From: Arvicola amphibius
Lineage: Eukaryota; Chordata; Mammalia; Rodentia; Cricetidae
DNA length: 64,000 nt
NCBI RefSeq assembly: GCF_903992535.2
Contig: NC_052055.2
Coordinates: forward strand, 60,775,824 to 60,839,823
Direction: 5' to 3'
Below the pieces are notes generated by a model. That model saw only the letters and a program-made list of their open reading frames with translations, was not told the DNA's origin and ran no database searches. Below are positions 25,201-35,230 of the stretch, one piece after another (positions within the stretch are counted from its first letter, which is position 1; each line of letters begins with the position of its first letter). Both the position numbers and the translations under genes were made by a program.

Positions 25201-26140
25201 CACATTCCAGAGCAGAGATCCCAACACCATCCCTCTGAGGAAGGCAGGGCTCTCAGGCATGGCACAGGCAGCCTAGCAGTGCACTGTTTAGTGCGGCTGT
25301 GATGGCTCCACAGTGCCGTGTAGAGACTCCTGCCTCAGTTCTGTCCTCTGTGATGTGAGGCCTGAGCTCGTCTCAGTGCACCGGAATCAGACACCCTGAT
25401 GGGGTACCCTCTGGAGAAGAGGAACTCTGACCCTGATTGCCAGCTGCTATCTAACTGCAAAGGGGACAACGTCAGGACAGAATCATCTAGAGACAAAAGC
25501 AGTGACTGAGCAAAGCCTAGAGCATCTTCCCTCCACCGCTGTCTTTGGCATTCACTCCGGATTCTACTCCCGCTTATCTGGCCTGGACAGAACCACGTCT
25601 CACCTTGTCGATGAAGGAGGCAAACTTGTTGTTGAGGGTCTTGATCTGCTCGCGCTCCTCAGTCCTCACCCGCTGGATGGTGGGGTCGACTTGCAGGTTC
25701 AGAGGGGTGAGGAGGCTCTGGTTGACGGTGACCTCTTGGATGCCTCCAGGGGGGCACACGGGGAAACCAGCACCCCCGAAGCCACCACCAAAGCCAGCTC
25801 CACCACCGAAGCCAAAGCCACTACCAACTCCACCACCGAAACCAAAGCCGCTGCCGGCTCCTCCTCCAAAGCCGAAGCCTCCTCCAACTCGGCTGCCATA
25901 GCCTCCACCAATGCCACAGCTGCCCCCTCCGATGGAGATCCTCTTGGAGCTCCCCACACCATAGAGGCTTCTGCTGCCAAAGCCAGCTCCTCCACACACA
26001 GCCCCAGAGCCACCGCTACCCCGGGAGCGGCACACAGACACACTGCTGAAGCCAGAGCGGTTGAGCCCAGGCACTCTGGCTGAGCCGGCACTGAAGCCAC
26101 GGTGGCTGGTTTGACTTCTGATGGTGGTTTTGCTAGACAT
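22230..26140 (-). CDS. KRT6B: Keratin, type II cytoskeletal 6 (copy B), 563 aa, nine exons
   Basis: Coding exons, 5' to 3' on the minus strand: 26140-25604, 25075-24861, 24532-24472, 24330-24235, 24054-23890, 23467-23342, 23014-22794, 22601-22567, 22465-22230. Every boundary mirrors copy A with no length change, and the translation appears identical: head with three consecutive FGFGGG glycine loops, a rod of about 314 residues between TLNNKFASFIDK and TYRKLLEGEECR, and a Gly/Ser tail. Its orientation, head-to-tail with C and KRT5, is the ancestral one of the cluster. By position (second from KRT5) and length (close to mouse K6b, 562 aa by recollection) it is the best KRT6B candidate, but A and B cannot be told apart by coding sequence. 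Expected role: stress- and wound-inducible partner of K16/K17. An LTR lies just downstream. Confidence 0.95.
23084..23254 (-). mobile_element. B1 SINE in KRT6 copy B intron 6
   Basis: Counterpart of the intron 6 B1 of copy A (11679-11849) at the mirrored position, in the sense orientation of the gene. Confidence 0.85.
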
Positions 26141-26224
26141 GGTTCTTGGAGTTAGAAGTCTGTGAAGTGGAGAGAGTACAGGGCAGAGCTGAGTGGATGA
26201 GCGTGATGGGCTCTGGGCAGCTGC

Positions 26225-26233
26225 TTATATATA
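26225..26233 (-). promoter_or_regulatory. TATA box of KRT6 copy B
   Basis: The 'tatatataa' motif on the minus strand is 85-93 bp before the ATG at 26140, mirroring copy A. The only A/B difference I noticed in the shared proximal promoter is one base at 26252 (A has the other allele at 8681). Confidence 0.85.
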
Positions 26234-27309
26234 GTGTGGATGGGCTGGGCTTGGTCCCGAAGGTGAGCTTGTATAGTGGGAAGGGCAGGGCTTTACCCGC
26301 AGTAAGGTCACACCTAAATCATTCAAAGGTGTTATGAAATATCGAGGTTGCATTTTTTTGCTTCCTTTAGTCAGGGAAAATGCTCCAGCCTCTCGTTTTG
26401 ACTTCATCAGTTCTTCATTCACTGTGTCTCAGTTAGTCACTGACTCCATGTGTCTGCAGGTCCTGCTGAATGTGCTGACAGCCCTCTTCCCTGGCTACTC
26501 TTCTCTCCCACGGGGATACCTGAAACCAACTCTTGTCTTATGGCAACAGAAAGATCGTCAGTGACTTTCAGGCATTAGGAATATGAACTATAACCTGTTG
26601 TCCTTCAGAATCCATTTCAAACAGAATAGTCTACCACATATTTGTTCCACAGTCAAAATAAAATAAAATAAATGTTCACAGCCAGGCTTCTTGCTTTATT
26701 ATTGCTTTCTTACTTCCCTCGGTTCAGCTACCACCCCTATATTTGAAAGCAGATCTCAAAAAACTTATTTCTTCAGTAATTAATTCAGTATTATATCTAA
26801 AGTTTGGTCTTTTGTACATTTGTAGAAAATGATCATGTTTCATATATATATTTGTGTGTTTGTATATATTATACTATCCAAGGATCTGCAAAGATGTCAC
26901 CCGACGAATGGCACTTGCTGCTCCTGTAGAGGACCTGACTTTATGCCCCAGCATCTACATGGTGGGACACAACTCTTCATAACCATCCATAACTCAGTCC
27001 CAGGGTTATGCCATCTTCTGACCTCTGAGGGCACCAGACACATGTGTTACATGTACTTAAATTCAAGAAAATAGTCCCATTTAAAAATAAGACAAATATA
27101 ACCCAGAAATAATTGATTTCACTAATACCTTCCTAGTATGATTTTTAGATATTTGATTGTTCAAATTTGTAAATACATTTAAATCGTGTTTTGTATAGTT
27201 CAAGGATCTTAAATAGTTTAACAGAATTTATAATTATCCCATACTTTTTTCTCCTAATAACTTAAAAAAGGATATGTATTGGCATTTTGCCTGACGGAAT
27301 GTCTGTGAA

Positions 27310-27480
27310 CCCCTTGTGTGCCTGTTTCCCCTGGAGACAAGAATAGTGAGTCAGTCCCCTAGAACTAGAGTTACCAGAAGGTTGTGAGCTGTGAGCCACT
27401 GTGTGGGAGCTGGGACTTGAACCCACGTCCTCTGCAAGAGAAGAAAGCGCTCTTTACTGCTGAGCCATCACTGTGGCCCC
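27310..27480 (-). mobile_element. B2/B3-type SINE
   Basis: The minus-strand text contains a tRNA-derived-like head ('gatggctcagcagtaaagag' when reverse complemented) and the body 'gggttcaagtcccagctccc'. It spans the outer breakpoint of the inverted duplication: only the body is present in arm A. Confidence 0.65.
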
Positions 27481-27679
27481 TCTCCTAATCACATGTTTGT
27501 TAAAGAATCCAGATTAATGTCCTGCTTAGTGTTTCAGCTGCTGCTTTTCTCCTTGATTGTTCCTGGCACTTTCTTTACCAGGCCACCGTGTCTGCCCCAT
27601 CTTCTGTAAACTGGTATCACTCAAATCAGGAATCTCAACGAGATCTGCTCAAGTCTGCCAGTGATGCTCATTCCTCCTC

Positions 27680-27682
<3 letters not shown>

Positions 27683-27758
<76 letters not shown>
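27683..27758. repeat. (TG)n microsatellite
   Basis: About 35 TG repeats with one 'tatg' and one 'ttttg' interruption, just upstream of antisense L1 sequence. Confidence 0.95.
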
Positions 27759-27759
<1 letters not shown>

Positions 27760-27760
<1 letters not shown>

Positions 27761-29420
27761 TTTAGGATTAACTATCCTGGGCTTTTCCTGCTTCCATACG
27801 AAGCTGAAAATTTTACTGTCACAATCTGTGAAGAATTGTATTGGATTATTGTTGGGATTGCATGGTGTCTATAGATTGCTTTGGGTAGGATGGCTTCTCT
27901 TACTTTATTAATCATACCATCCCATGAGCACGGAAGATCTCTCCATCGTCCTGTTATCTTCTTCAATACTTTAAACCTCTTAGCATACACGTCTTTTACT
28001 TGCTGGGTTAGAGCTTTATGTATTTTGTGTTATTTAGGCTATTTTGAGGTGTTTTGTTTTCCTGATTTCTTTCTCAGATAGTTTGTCATTTGTACCTAGG
28101 AATGTTACTGACTTGTGAGTTAATCTTGTATTCAGCTGCCTGCTGACTGTGTGTGTCGTCTGAAGGAGTTTCCAGGTGGCCTTTCATGGTCACTCATGTG
28201 TACTGTCATACCATCTTCAAATTCAGATCCTTTAACTTCTTCCTTTCCAATTTATATCCCCTTGGTCTCCTTCAGCTGTCTGTTTGCTCTAGCTGAGGTT
28301 CTCTATTGAATAGTCTGGAGAGGGTAGACACCCTTGTCGTGTTCCTGGCCTTAGTAGAAATGTTTTGGTTTTCTCTCCGTTTAAGTCGATGTTGGCTATG
28401 ATCTTGATGTAAACTGCCTTTATTATGTTCAGGCATGTTTTCTGTATTCATTAAATCTCCATGACTTTTATTTTGAAGGGGTGCCAGATTGTATCAAATG
28501 TCTTCTCTGCCTCTAATGATATGATCATGTAACTTTTGTATTTCAGTTTATTTATCTGTTAGATTTAATTTATCAATTTACATAAGTTGAACTGTCTTTG
28601 ATAACGCCTACTTGATCATGATGGACAATGTTTTTTATGTGCTTTTTAAATTTGATTTATAAGTACTTTATGAGAACTTTTGCATCTATGTTCATCAGGG
28701 AAATTGTTCATTAGTTCTCTTTATTCTTGGGTTTTTTTGTGCTTTGGGTATCGGGTAACTGTGGCCTTGCCGTTTGTTGTGCAGTTTCTTCTTTTTCTAC
28801 TAGAACGTTCATACTTGCTGTTACTATCCCTGCAATGTTTTATGTAGGCACTTAGTGCTATGGACTTTCCTCTCAAAATTACCTTTTTGTTTCCCACATG
28901 TTTGGTATGGTGTGTATTCAATTAATTCTAAAAATCTTTAACTTCTTCCTTGACTCGTTTTTAATTCATTAGTTAATTTTTCAGTGTCCAATGAGTTTGT
29001 AAGCTTCCTTATTTTTTTGGTGTTGTTGGTAACCAGTTTTAATCCTTGGTTGTCAGATAGGATGCAGAGGGGTTATTTCAGTTTTCTTGTATCTGTTGGG
29101 ACTTGATTTGTCTGCCTGAGTCAGTTTGGAGGAAATTCTATGAGGTGCTGAGGAAAAGGGAATTTTTTGTGTCTGAGTGAACTGAACTGTAAATATATTA
29201 GGTCCATTTGGTTTATAACTCTGTTAACTACCATTTCTCTTGTTAGGTTTTGCCTGTGTTTTGGCCAAAGTCAAGTAATGAAGTCCCCCACTACCAATGT
29301 GTGAGTGTCAATATGAGATTCCAGCTACAGCAGTGCTTCTTTACAAACCTGGGTGCCCTGTACTTGGTGCAAAGATGTTAAGAAATGCTCTGTCCTTGAT
29401 AGAAGCTATTTCTGTAAGAA
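27760..29420 (-). mobile_element. L1 ORF2 fragment, antisense, decayed
   Basis: The block reads as antisense L1 ORF2 (for example 'gggattgcatggtgtctata' and 'tttatttatctgttagattt'), covering the reverse transcriptase side through to the endonuclease end ('gaagtcccccactaccaatg'). No open frame of useful length. The subfamily is older than that of the L1 at 14575-17000, judging by divergence. Confidence 0.7.
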
Positions 29421-29639
29421 TTAAAGATTCAAAAAATAGGAAAGGAAAGGGGGAGATGCCCCTCACAAAGTGAGAAAGAACATGTAATGGGGAATGTCAC
29501 ACTCATCTGGCCTAACCTTAGCCAGTAATGTTCTTAGTGTTTTGCCTCTCATTGGATCAAAGACCTGCACAGCCATGCTGAAAAGACAAACCCATTATCT
29601 GGAAAAGAAAACTACCTTTGAAGCAATCCGAGTGGCTCC

Positions 29640-29692
29640 TTCTTTAATCCATCATTCTTACCCACTGAGCCATCTCTCCAGCCCCTTGGATC
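29640..29692 (-). mobile_element. B2-type SINE head fragment
   Basis: The text 'cccactgagccatctctcca' followed by 'gcccc' is the reverse complement of a B2-type SINE 5' end. Only a short fragment is recognisable. The surrounding 29420-29840 shows no gene. Confidence 0.55.
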
Positions 29693-29844
29693 CATCATTC
29701 TTAGCAAGAATCTTGATCTTTGTTCAAGATCAATAGGCAAACTATTCACTGGGGCTAATTTTGAAATGAGCACACATGGTGCCATGATGGTTGTCCTTGC
29801 CCCAGCAGGGGCCCTCTAACCCAGCCCAAGAGATTATGAGAATC

Positions 29845-30008
29845 TGGGCCAGAAAGTGGTGGCGCATGCCCTTAATCCCAGCACTTGCGAGGCAGAGGGA
29901 GGTGAATCTCTGTTAGTTCAAGGCCAGCCTGGTCTAAAAATGAGATCCAGAACAGCCAAGATGGTTACACTTAGAAACCCTGTCTCAAAATAACAACAAC
30001 AAAAAAAT
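29845..30008 (+). mobile_element. B1 SINE, diverged
   Basis: B1 landmarks are visible ('ggtggcgcatgcccttaatc', 'caaggccagcctggtctaaa', 'aaaccctgtctcaaaataac') with an A-rich tail. It has more substitutions than the B1 at 19804, so it is older. Confidence 0.85.
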
Positions 30009-30649
30009 AGAATTTAGGATGTTTCCAGATGGTGTCATAGATATTCATAGCAACCACCTCAGAATATCAAGCCTCATTCTGAGGAATTATGATACTTTAC
30101 CATCCCTTCTTATGGGTTGGCCAACTCCAAATTGTCCAGATACACAAAACAATAGCAATGCCTGCAGGTTCTGTCTTGTCGTAACCTGAATTAAGCCCAG
30201 TCATCTACAGTATTTTAGGGGCTGCCCCAAGTGGAAACAGGTAGGCTCAGACCAGCCCTTTCCTTATGCCTATACTTAGTCATGTGCCCAGAGTTGAGTC
30301 ATGGCACCTCTGTGTTCACTGAGGAGATCTTTTCACAAATGGTGGTACGAGGAACTACAAACCATTGGCATCTTACAGACAACCGTTCCTCACTCAGAAC
30401 ATCACGAATTCAATATTCTGGTTATGACACAGACTTTATATGAGGTCCTGAGGGTGAGCTTATCACATGGTCTTGTTCTCTTGTTCTTTAATAGCAGAAA
30501 TTAGTGTACACATAGAATAGAATTCTCCTCTGTAAAGAGTACAGAGTGTTGCTAAATGACAAACTTGTATCTAATCACAGGATATTTCTATTATTTCCAA
30601 AAGAGGTCTCAAAGTGCTTAGAAGTTTCTCCATGGCCCCTGTTTCCCAT

Positions 30650-31960
30650 GCATGTAAACTACCCATTTTCCATCCTATGAATTGTCCTAACCTGGGCATT
30701 CACACACAAGTGGAATAAAATGTGGTACTTTTGAAAAAAGAATTGCCACGTCCTCTGGTGGACTCTTCCTTTAATGAGTATGTAGTGGCCTTCCTTATCC
30801 CTTCCGATTTGTCTTGGTTTAAAGTCTGTTTTGCAATACATTAAAATGGCTACATTAGCTTGTTTTTTGTGTCCATTTAATAAGAATATCTTTTCCACCT
30901 CTGTATCCTGAGGTGACGTTTGTCCTCGATGTTAAAGTGTGTTTCTCTAATGCAGCAGAAGGATGGATCCTGTTTCTGCATCCATTCAGTGTGCTTTATT
31001 GGGGATTTGATGTTGAGAGTTATCCATGGTTAGTGAGTTTTTGATTCATGTTATTTGGCTGTGTGTGTTACTTGTGGTGTGTGTGTGTGTTCCTGTGTGT
31101 GTGTGTCTGTGTGTTTCCCCTCTTTTGATTTGCCGGCCTAAGAAATCACAGATCCCTGTGATTTCTGGGATGTAGTTAAACTCTTTATATTGGAGTTTGC
31201 CTTCTGTGGGGCTTGCTTTGTTTCAATTTGGTTTTATCATGAAGTACTTTACTTTGTCCATCTGCTGTGATTGGAAATCTAACTGGGTATGTTAGCCTGG
31301 GCTGTGGTCTCTTAGGGGTGTAGAAGTCTGTTCAGGCCCATCTGGCTTTTACAGTCTCCATCGAGAAGTCAGGTGTGATTCTCCTAAGTCTGCCCTTACA
31401 TGTTGCTTGTTCTTGTTCCCTTGCAGCTTTCCATATTCTTTCCTTGTTTTGTATGTTTAGTGTTTTGATTATTATATGCTGTGAGTAATTTCCTTTCTGA
31501 TCTATTCTGTTTAATGTTTTGTTTACTTCTTGTGGTAGGCATTTCCTTCTTCAGGTTAGTGATATTTTCTTCTACAAATTTTTGAAATGATTTCTGTGCC
31601 TTTGACCTGGCTTGCTTCTCCTTCCTCTGTTTTTACATCTCATAGATTTAGTCTTTACATAGTGTCATAGATTTCCTGAATGAATAATACCAGGATTCTA
31701 AATATTTAACATTTTCTGTCACCAAATTATCCATTTTTTCTCTCTCAAGTCTTCAATGCCTGAGATTCTCTCTTCTATCTTTGTATTTTGTTGGTGAGGC
31801 TTGCCTCTGAGGTTACTGTCTGATTCCCAAAATTTTTCATTCTCATGTTTCCTCAGTTTGGGTTTCCTTTGTTGATTCTCTTTCCCCTTTCAGGTCTTGA
31901 GCTGTTTTATTGATCTCCTTCCCCTTGTGTTTGTGTCTCCATAGGTTTATTCAAGGGGTT
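30650..31960 (-). mobile_element. L1 fragment, antisense (ORF2 endonuclease and ORF1 region)
   Basis: Minus-strand translation of 30659-30898 gives an ORF2 endonuclease segment (KKQANVAILMYCKTDFKP, RDKEGHYILIKG). The rest follows the ORF2-start to ORF1 order seen in antisense at 1-1428 and 15431-17000. A short TG-rich tract interrupts it near 31070-31115. Confidence 0.75.
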
Positions 31961-32409
31961 GAGGCATTCCCTCTTTGACTTCTGTCATATGCACAAAGGC
32001 TGTTTAAGGTCTCTGTCTTGTGCCCTGTTTCAATTCTCAGGGCTTACTCAGGTAGGGTTCCTGGGCTCTAGTGGAGACATATTGTCATGGCTGTTGTTGA
32101 TTGCGTTTTTGGGCCGTCATTAGGCATCTTGGTTTGGGATGATTATAATGCTAGGTCTTGCCTTGTTTGAGTGGCTGTTTGGTCCTTGGTTTCTGCCCTC
32201 TCTGCCTCTTAGGAGGGTGCGGTGACTGTGTGTAACCTGTTAAGGAATTCTTCTGGGATCCTGCTAGGTGTGGCTCCCAGTGGCTTGAGGCAAAATGTGT
32301 TTCTAGGTATTGGGAACTGATATCTCTGTGTGTCTGCCTCATACACACACGCATGCATGCATGCACATGTACATTTATGGGCATGTATGAATGTATACAT
32401 GTATTACAC

Positions 32410-32740
32410 GTATGTAAGAAAGCATGGAATAAAATTGTCTTTCTGTGTCTGGTTTACTTCACTTTCCATAAAGCTCTCTAGTTCCATCTTTTCTCTTACC
32501 AAATGTTGTAATTTATTTCCTCATGGTTGACTACACCCCAACACCCCACAGTTCAACCGTTCATCAGCTGATGGACATCTAGACTGAGTCCATACCTTGC
32601 CTATATGTATAAATCAAAATATACATGGATATGCATGTGTCTCTAATATGCTGACTTCATAGCTTTGGTGTGTATGCCTGGATCATACGCTAGGCCCATT
32701 GTCAGGTTTATGAGAAACAGCTGCACTGAGGTCCACAGCA
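32410..32740 (+). mobile_element. Old L1 (L1M-like) 3' UTR fragment
   Basis: The text about 'ggtttacttcactttccata' and 'gttcatcagctgatggacat' follows the pattern of an old mammalian L1 3' UTR in plus orientation. It runs into the 43-bp minisatellite at the point where an L1 would read 'ctgcac', so the tandem array grew at or near its end. Confidence 0.5.
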
Positions 32741-32743
32741 GAG

Positions 32744-33258
32744 GTGCTGCCAGCCAGACTGCAGGCCCCTTCCCTGGTGCTCTCAGCTGCTGCCAGCCAG
32801 ACTGCAGGCCCCTTCCCTGGTGCTCTCAGGTGCTGCCAGCCAGACTGCAGGCCCCTTCCCTGCTGCTCTCAGCTGCTGCCAGCCAGACTGCAGGCCCCTT
32901 CCCTGGTGCTCTCAGGTGCTGCCAGCCAGACTGCAGGCCCCTTCCCTGGTGCTCTCAGCTGCTGCCAGCCAGACTGCAGGCCCCTTCCCTGGTGCTCTCA
33001 GGTGCTGCCAGCCAGACTGCAGGCCCCTTCCCTGGTGCTCTCAGCTGCTGCCAGCCAGACTGCAGGCCCCTTCCCTGGTGCTCTCAGGTGCTGCCAGCCA
33101 GACTGCAGGCCCCTTCCCTGGTGCTCTCAGCTGCTGCCAGCCAGACTGCAGGCCCCTTCCCTGGTGCTCTCAGGTGCTGCCAGCCAGACTGCAGGCCCCT
33201 TCCCTGGTGCTCTCAGGTGCTGCCAGCCAGACTGCAGGGCCCCTTCCCTGGTGCTCTC
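32744..33258. repeat. 43-bp minisatellite, 12 copies, with 86-bp higher-order alternation
   Basis: The unit contains 'gccagccagactgcaggccc' then 'cttccctggtgctctcag'. Copies are spaced exactly 43 bp (anchor 'ccagact' at 32754, 32797 and so on to 33227) and are nearly identical. A single base after 'ctcag' alternates G, C, G, C through eleven copies, then the last is G again, giving an 86-bp dimer register. One copy carries a further C-for-G variant, and the last has an extra G. Because 43 is not a multiple of 3, long reading frames run through all three frames; they are not genes. Confidence 0.97.
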
Positions 33259-34894
33259 ACCGGCATTGCTGGTGTTCACTTTCTAGATGACAGCCATTCT
33301 TCCTAGGGTGGGATGCAACTCCCTGCAATATTCCTTTTAATGAAATACACGCACATGGGAGGTCTGTGTGTGTAAGTGCAGAGCTGGTAGGGTCAGGGGT
33401 CACTGTGAGTGCTGGGACCAGAACTTCCGGTCTGCACGAGCAGAATGCATTTTTAGTGACTGAGCCATCATTTCTCTAAGCCCTGGTTTTCAAGCCAACT
33501 ACTCTTTAAAAACAAATGGAGCGTTCAGGCGATTTCTAATCAGAGTCGTTATTGATCCATGGTTACTCATTCCAATAATTTGCTGCTACTTTGCTGACTG
33601 ACTCAATCTTATTTGTTCTTCTTTGAAACTCTTTGTTCATTTTTAGGGTCTACTGACTTCCTGAACATGTTTGATCCTTTTCCTTTTTCTCATGTGCTCA
33701 TGTTTCCTCTCATGATGTTCATTGTTTTCTGAGCTCTTGTGTTGGTGGTTGCTTTACTTCTCTTTGTGTTCAGTTCCTTTACAGATCCTCCTGGATGTTG
33801 GCCTAAGGGCTCAGACCTGCTTCCCGATGTGTTTGTCTTAGAGTGCCTGAAATCCTCCTCCAGTCTGTGAAAGCTAACCTTTCTGGGAAGAGTGACTTCT
33901 GTTGGCAGCTATTTATTTCTAGGGGTTTCAATGTGATACTCTAGGCAGGCGCCACGCTGCACAACCTGTAACTCCAGCACCCTGGAGGTGGAGGCAGGAG
34001 GATCAGAATCCTGTCAAAGGCATTCTGTTACATATCAATTGCCAGCTCAGCCTGGAATACATTGAGAACATTCTTCAAAAATCATATATATGCATATATT
34101 AAGCAGCTTATATACACATACAAAATTTGAGTATACACATATATACATAAAGCACATATATGAGTCTGTATGGTGGTGGGTGTGCACATATGATTCCGTG
34201 CTTTGCTGAATTTTAGAGTTTTAATAAAAATATGACATCGTTCTAATGAGTTTGCTTGTATGAGTTAATGATTTTCCTCCACAGCTTTTAATATTGTTCC
34301 TTTGTTCTATAACCATGACAATTAAACTAGAAAGTGACTTGGAAAGTTTCATTTCTGGGCATATTTATTTGGGATTCTAAATGTCTTCTGTGTTTGGATA
34401 TCTATATTTAAGGGATGTTTTGCTAAAATGTCATTGCATGGTTGTCTGTTCCCTCAGTTTTGATCTCAGCACCCTCCTCCTCTCTATGGATGTCTATGTT
34501 TGGTCTGTTGACTGTGTCTGAGCAGTGTGGCCATGCTCATTCATTTTTTCTTTATTGCTATCTGCTTGTAGTATCTCCTTGACCTTCTCTTCATTCCTAA
34601 TATTCTTGTGCAGGGTGTTGGCTTTGGGCTCTGCAAATCCTCAGGTGACAGGTCTGCTTTCTCACAGTGGTAAAGAAACCACTGGCCACCACACCCTTCA
34701 AAACAAAAGTCCCCAACACTTGCATTTCTCCTTGGGTCCCTGACTAAGTCTCCTCCTCTCCAAAAATGCCTCTCATTGTCCCCTCTTAGTGGGGACTGTT
34801 TCTAGGTCTCTGGCTTTCAGGTATCTACAGTAACTGAGTTGAAAGGGAGCTGCCATCTTAAGATGATGCCCAGCTCCGGCACCCTGAGATGTGG

Positions 34895-35230
34895 GAGTGG
34901 TGTCTTAGTTCAGGTTTCTATTGCTACAATGAAACACCATGACAAAAAGACAAGAAGGGAGGGAAGGGTTTATCCAGGTTACACTTCCAGATTGCTGTTC
35001 ATAACTAAAGGAAGTCTGGACAGGAACAAAACAGCGCAGGATCCTGAGGGCAGGAGCTAATACAGACGTCATGGAGGAATGGTCTGTACTGCATTGCTCT
35101 TCATGAATTATTCAGTCTGCTTTCTTATACAAACCAGGACCAGTAGCCCAGGGATGGGCCGGATCCTCTCCCATAAATCACTAAATAAGAAAATGCCTTA
35201 AAGCTGATCTCATAGAGTCATTTCTCTCAA
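34895..35230 (+). repeat. Rodent interspersed repeat, family not named
   Basis: The text 'gtcttagttcaggtttctat' followed by 'gctacaatgaaacaccatga' is a commonly seen rodent repeat opening. It runs up to the start of duplication unit C and appears to continue into the unit's first 80 bp, so a breakpoint of the B/C duplication lies inside it. Confidence 0.55.

Larger units (their letters stand above)
18975..26420 (-). repeat. Tandem duplication unit B (carries KRT6 copy B)
   Basis: The unit matches 35225-42130 in direct orientation. Both copies begin in the same interspersed-repeat text ('ctcaactgaggctctttctt', then 'gtgtcaagttgacacacaaa') but are preceded by different sequence. B carries a B1 (19804-19976) and an LTR (21012-21380) that C lacks. 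The gene-proximal part is far more similar than the 3' flank. Edges are by eye. Confidence 0.85.
20007..27430 (-). repeat. Right arm (B) of the large inverted duplication
   Basis: This is the reverse-complement partner of 7480-14574. The arms converge tail-to-tail around a 5.4-kb spacer. The arm includes the LTR at 21012 that is absent from the A arm. On the KRT6-upstream side, homology ends near 27430 inside a B2/B3-type SINE that continues intact to about 27480 here but is cut in A. Confidence 0.9.

Noticed and set aside
22230..26140. Copy B as a processed or broken pseudogene
   Set aside because: All introns, splice sites, TATA box and polyadenylation signals are present and the frame is intact.
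32744..33258. CRISPR-like repeat array
   Set aside because: Units abut with no unique spacers, the genome is mammalian, and the 86-bp alternation is that of a minisatellite.
32665..33306. Open frames of up to 213 codons with a repeated peptide
   Set aside because: They arise in all three frames because the 43-bp unit is stop-free and not a multiple of three; no promoter, splice sites or similarity.
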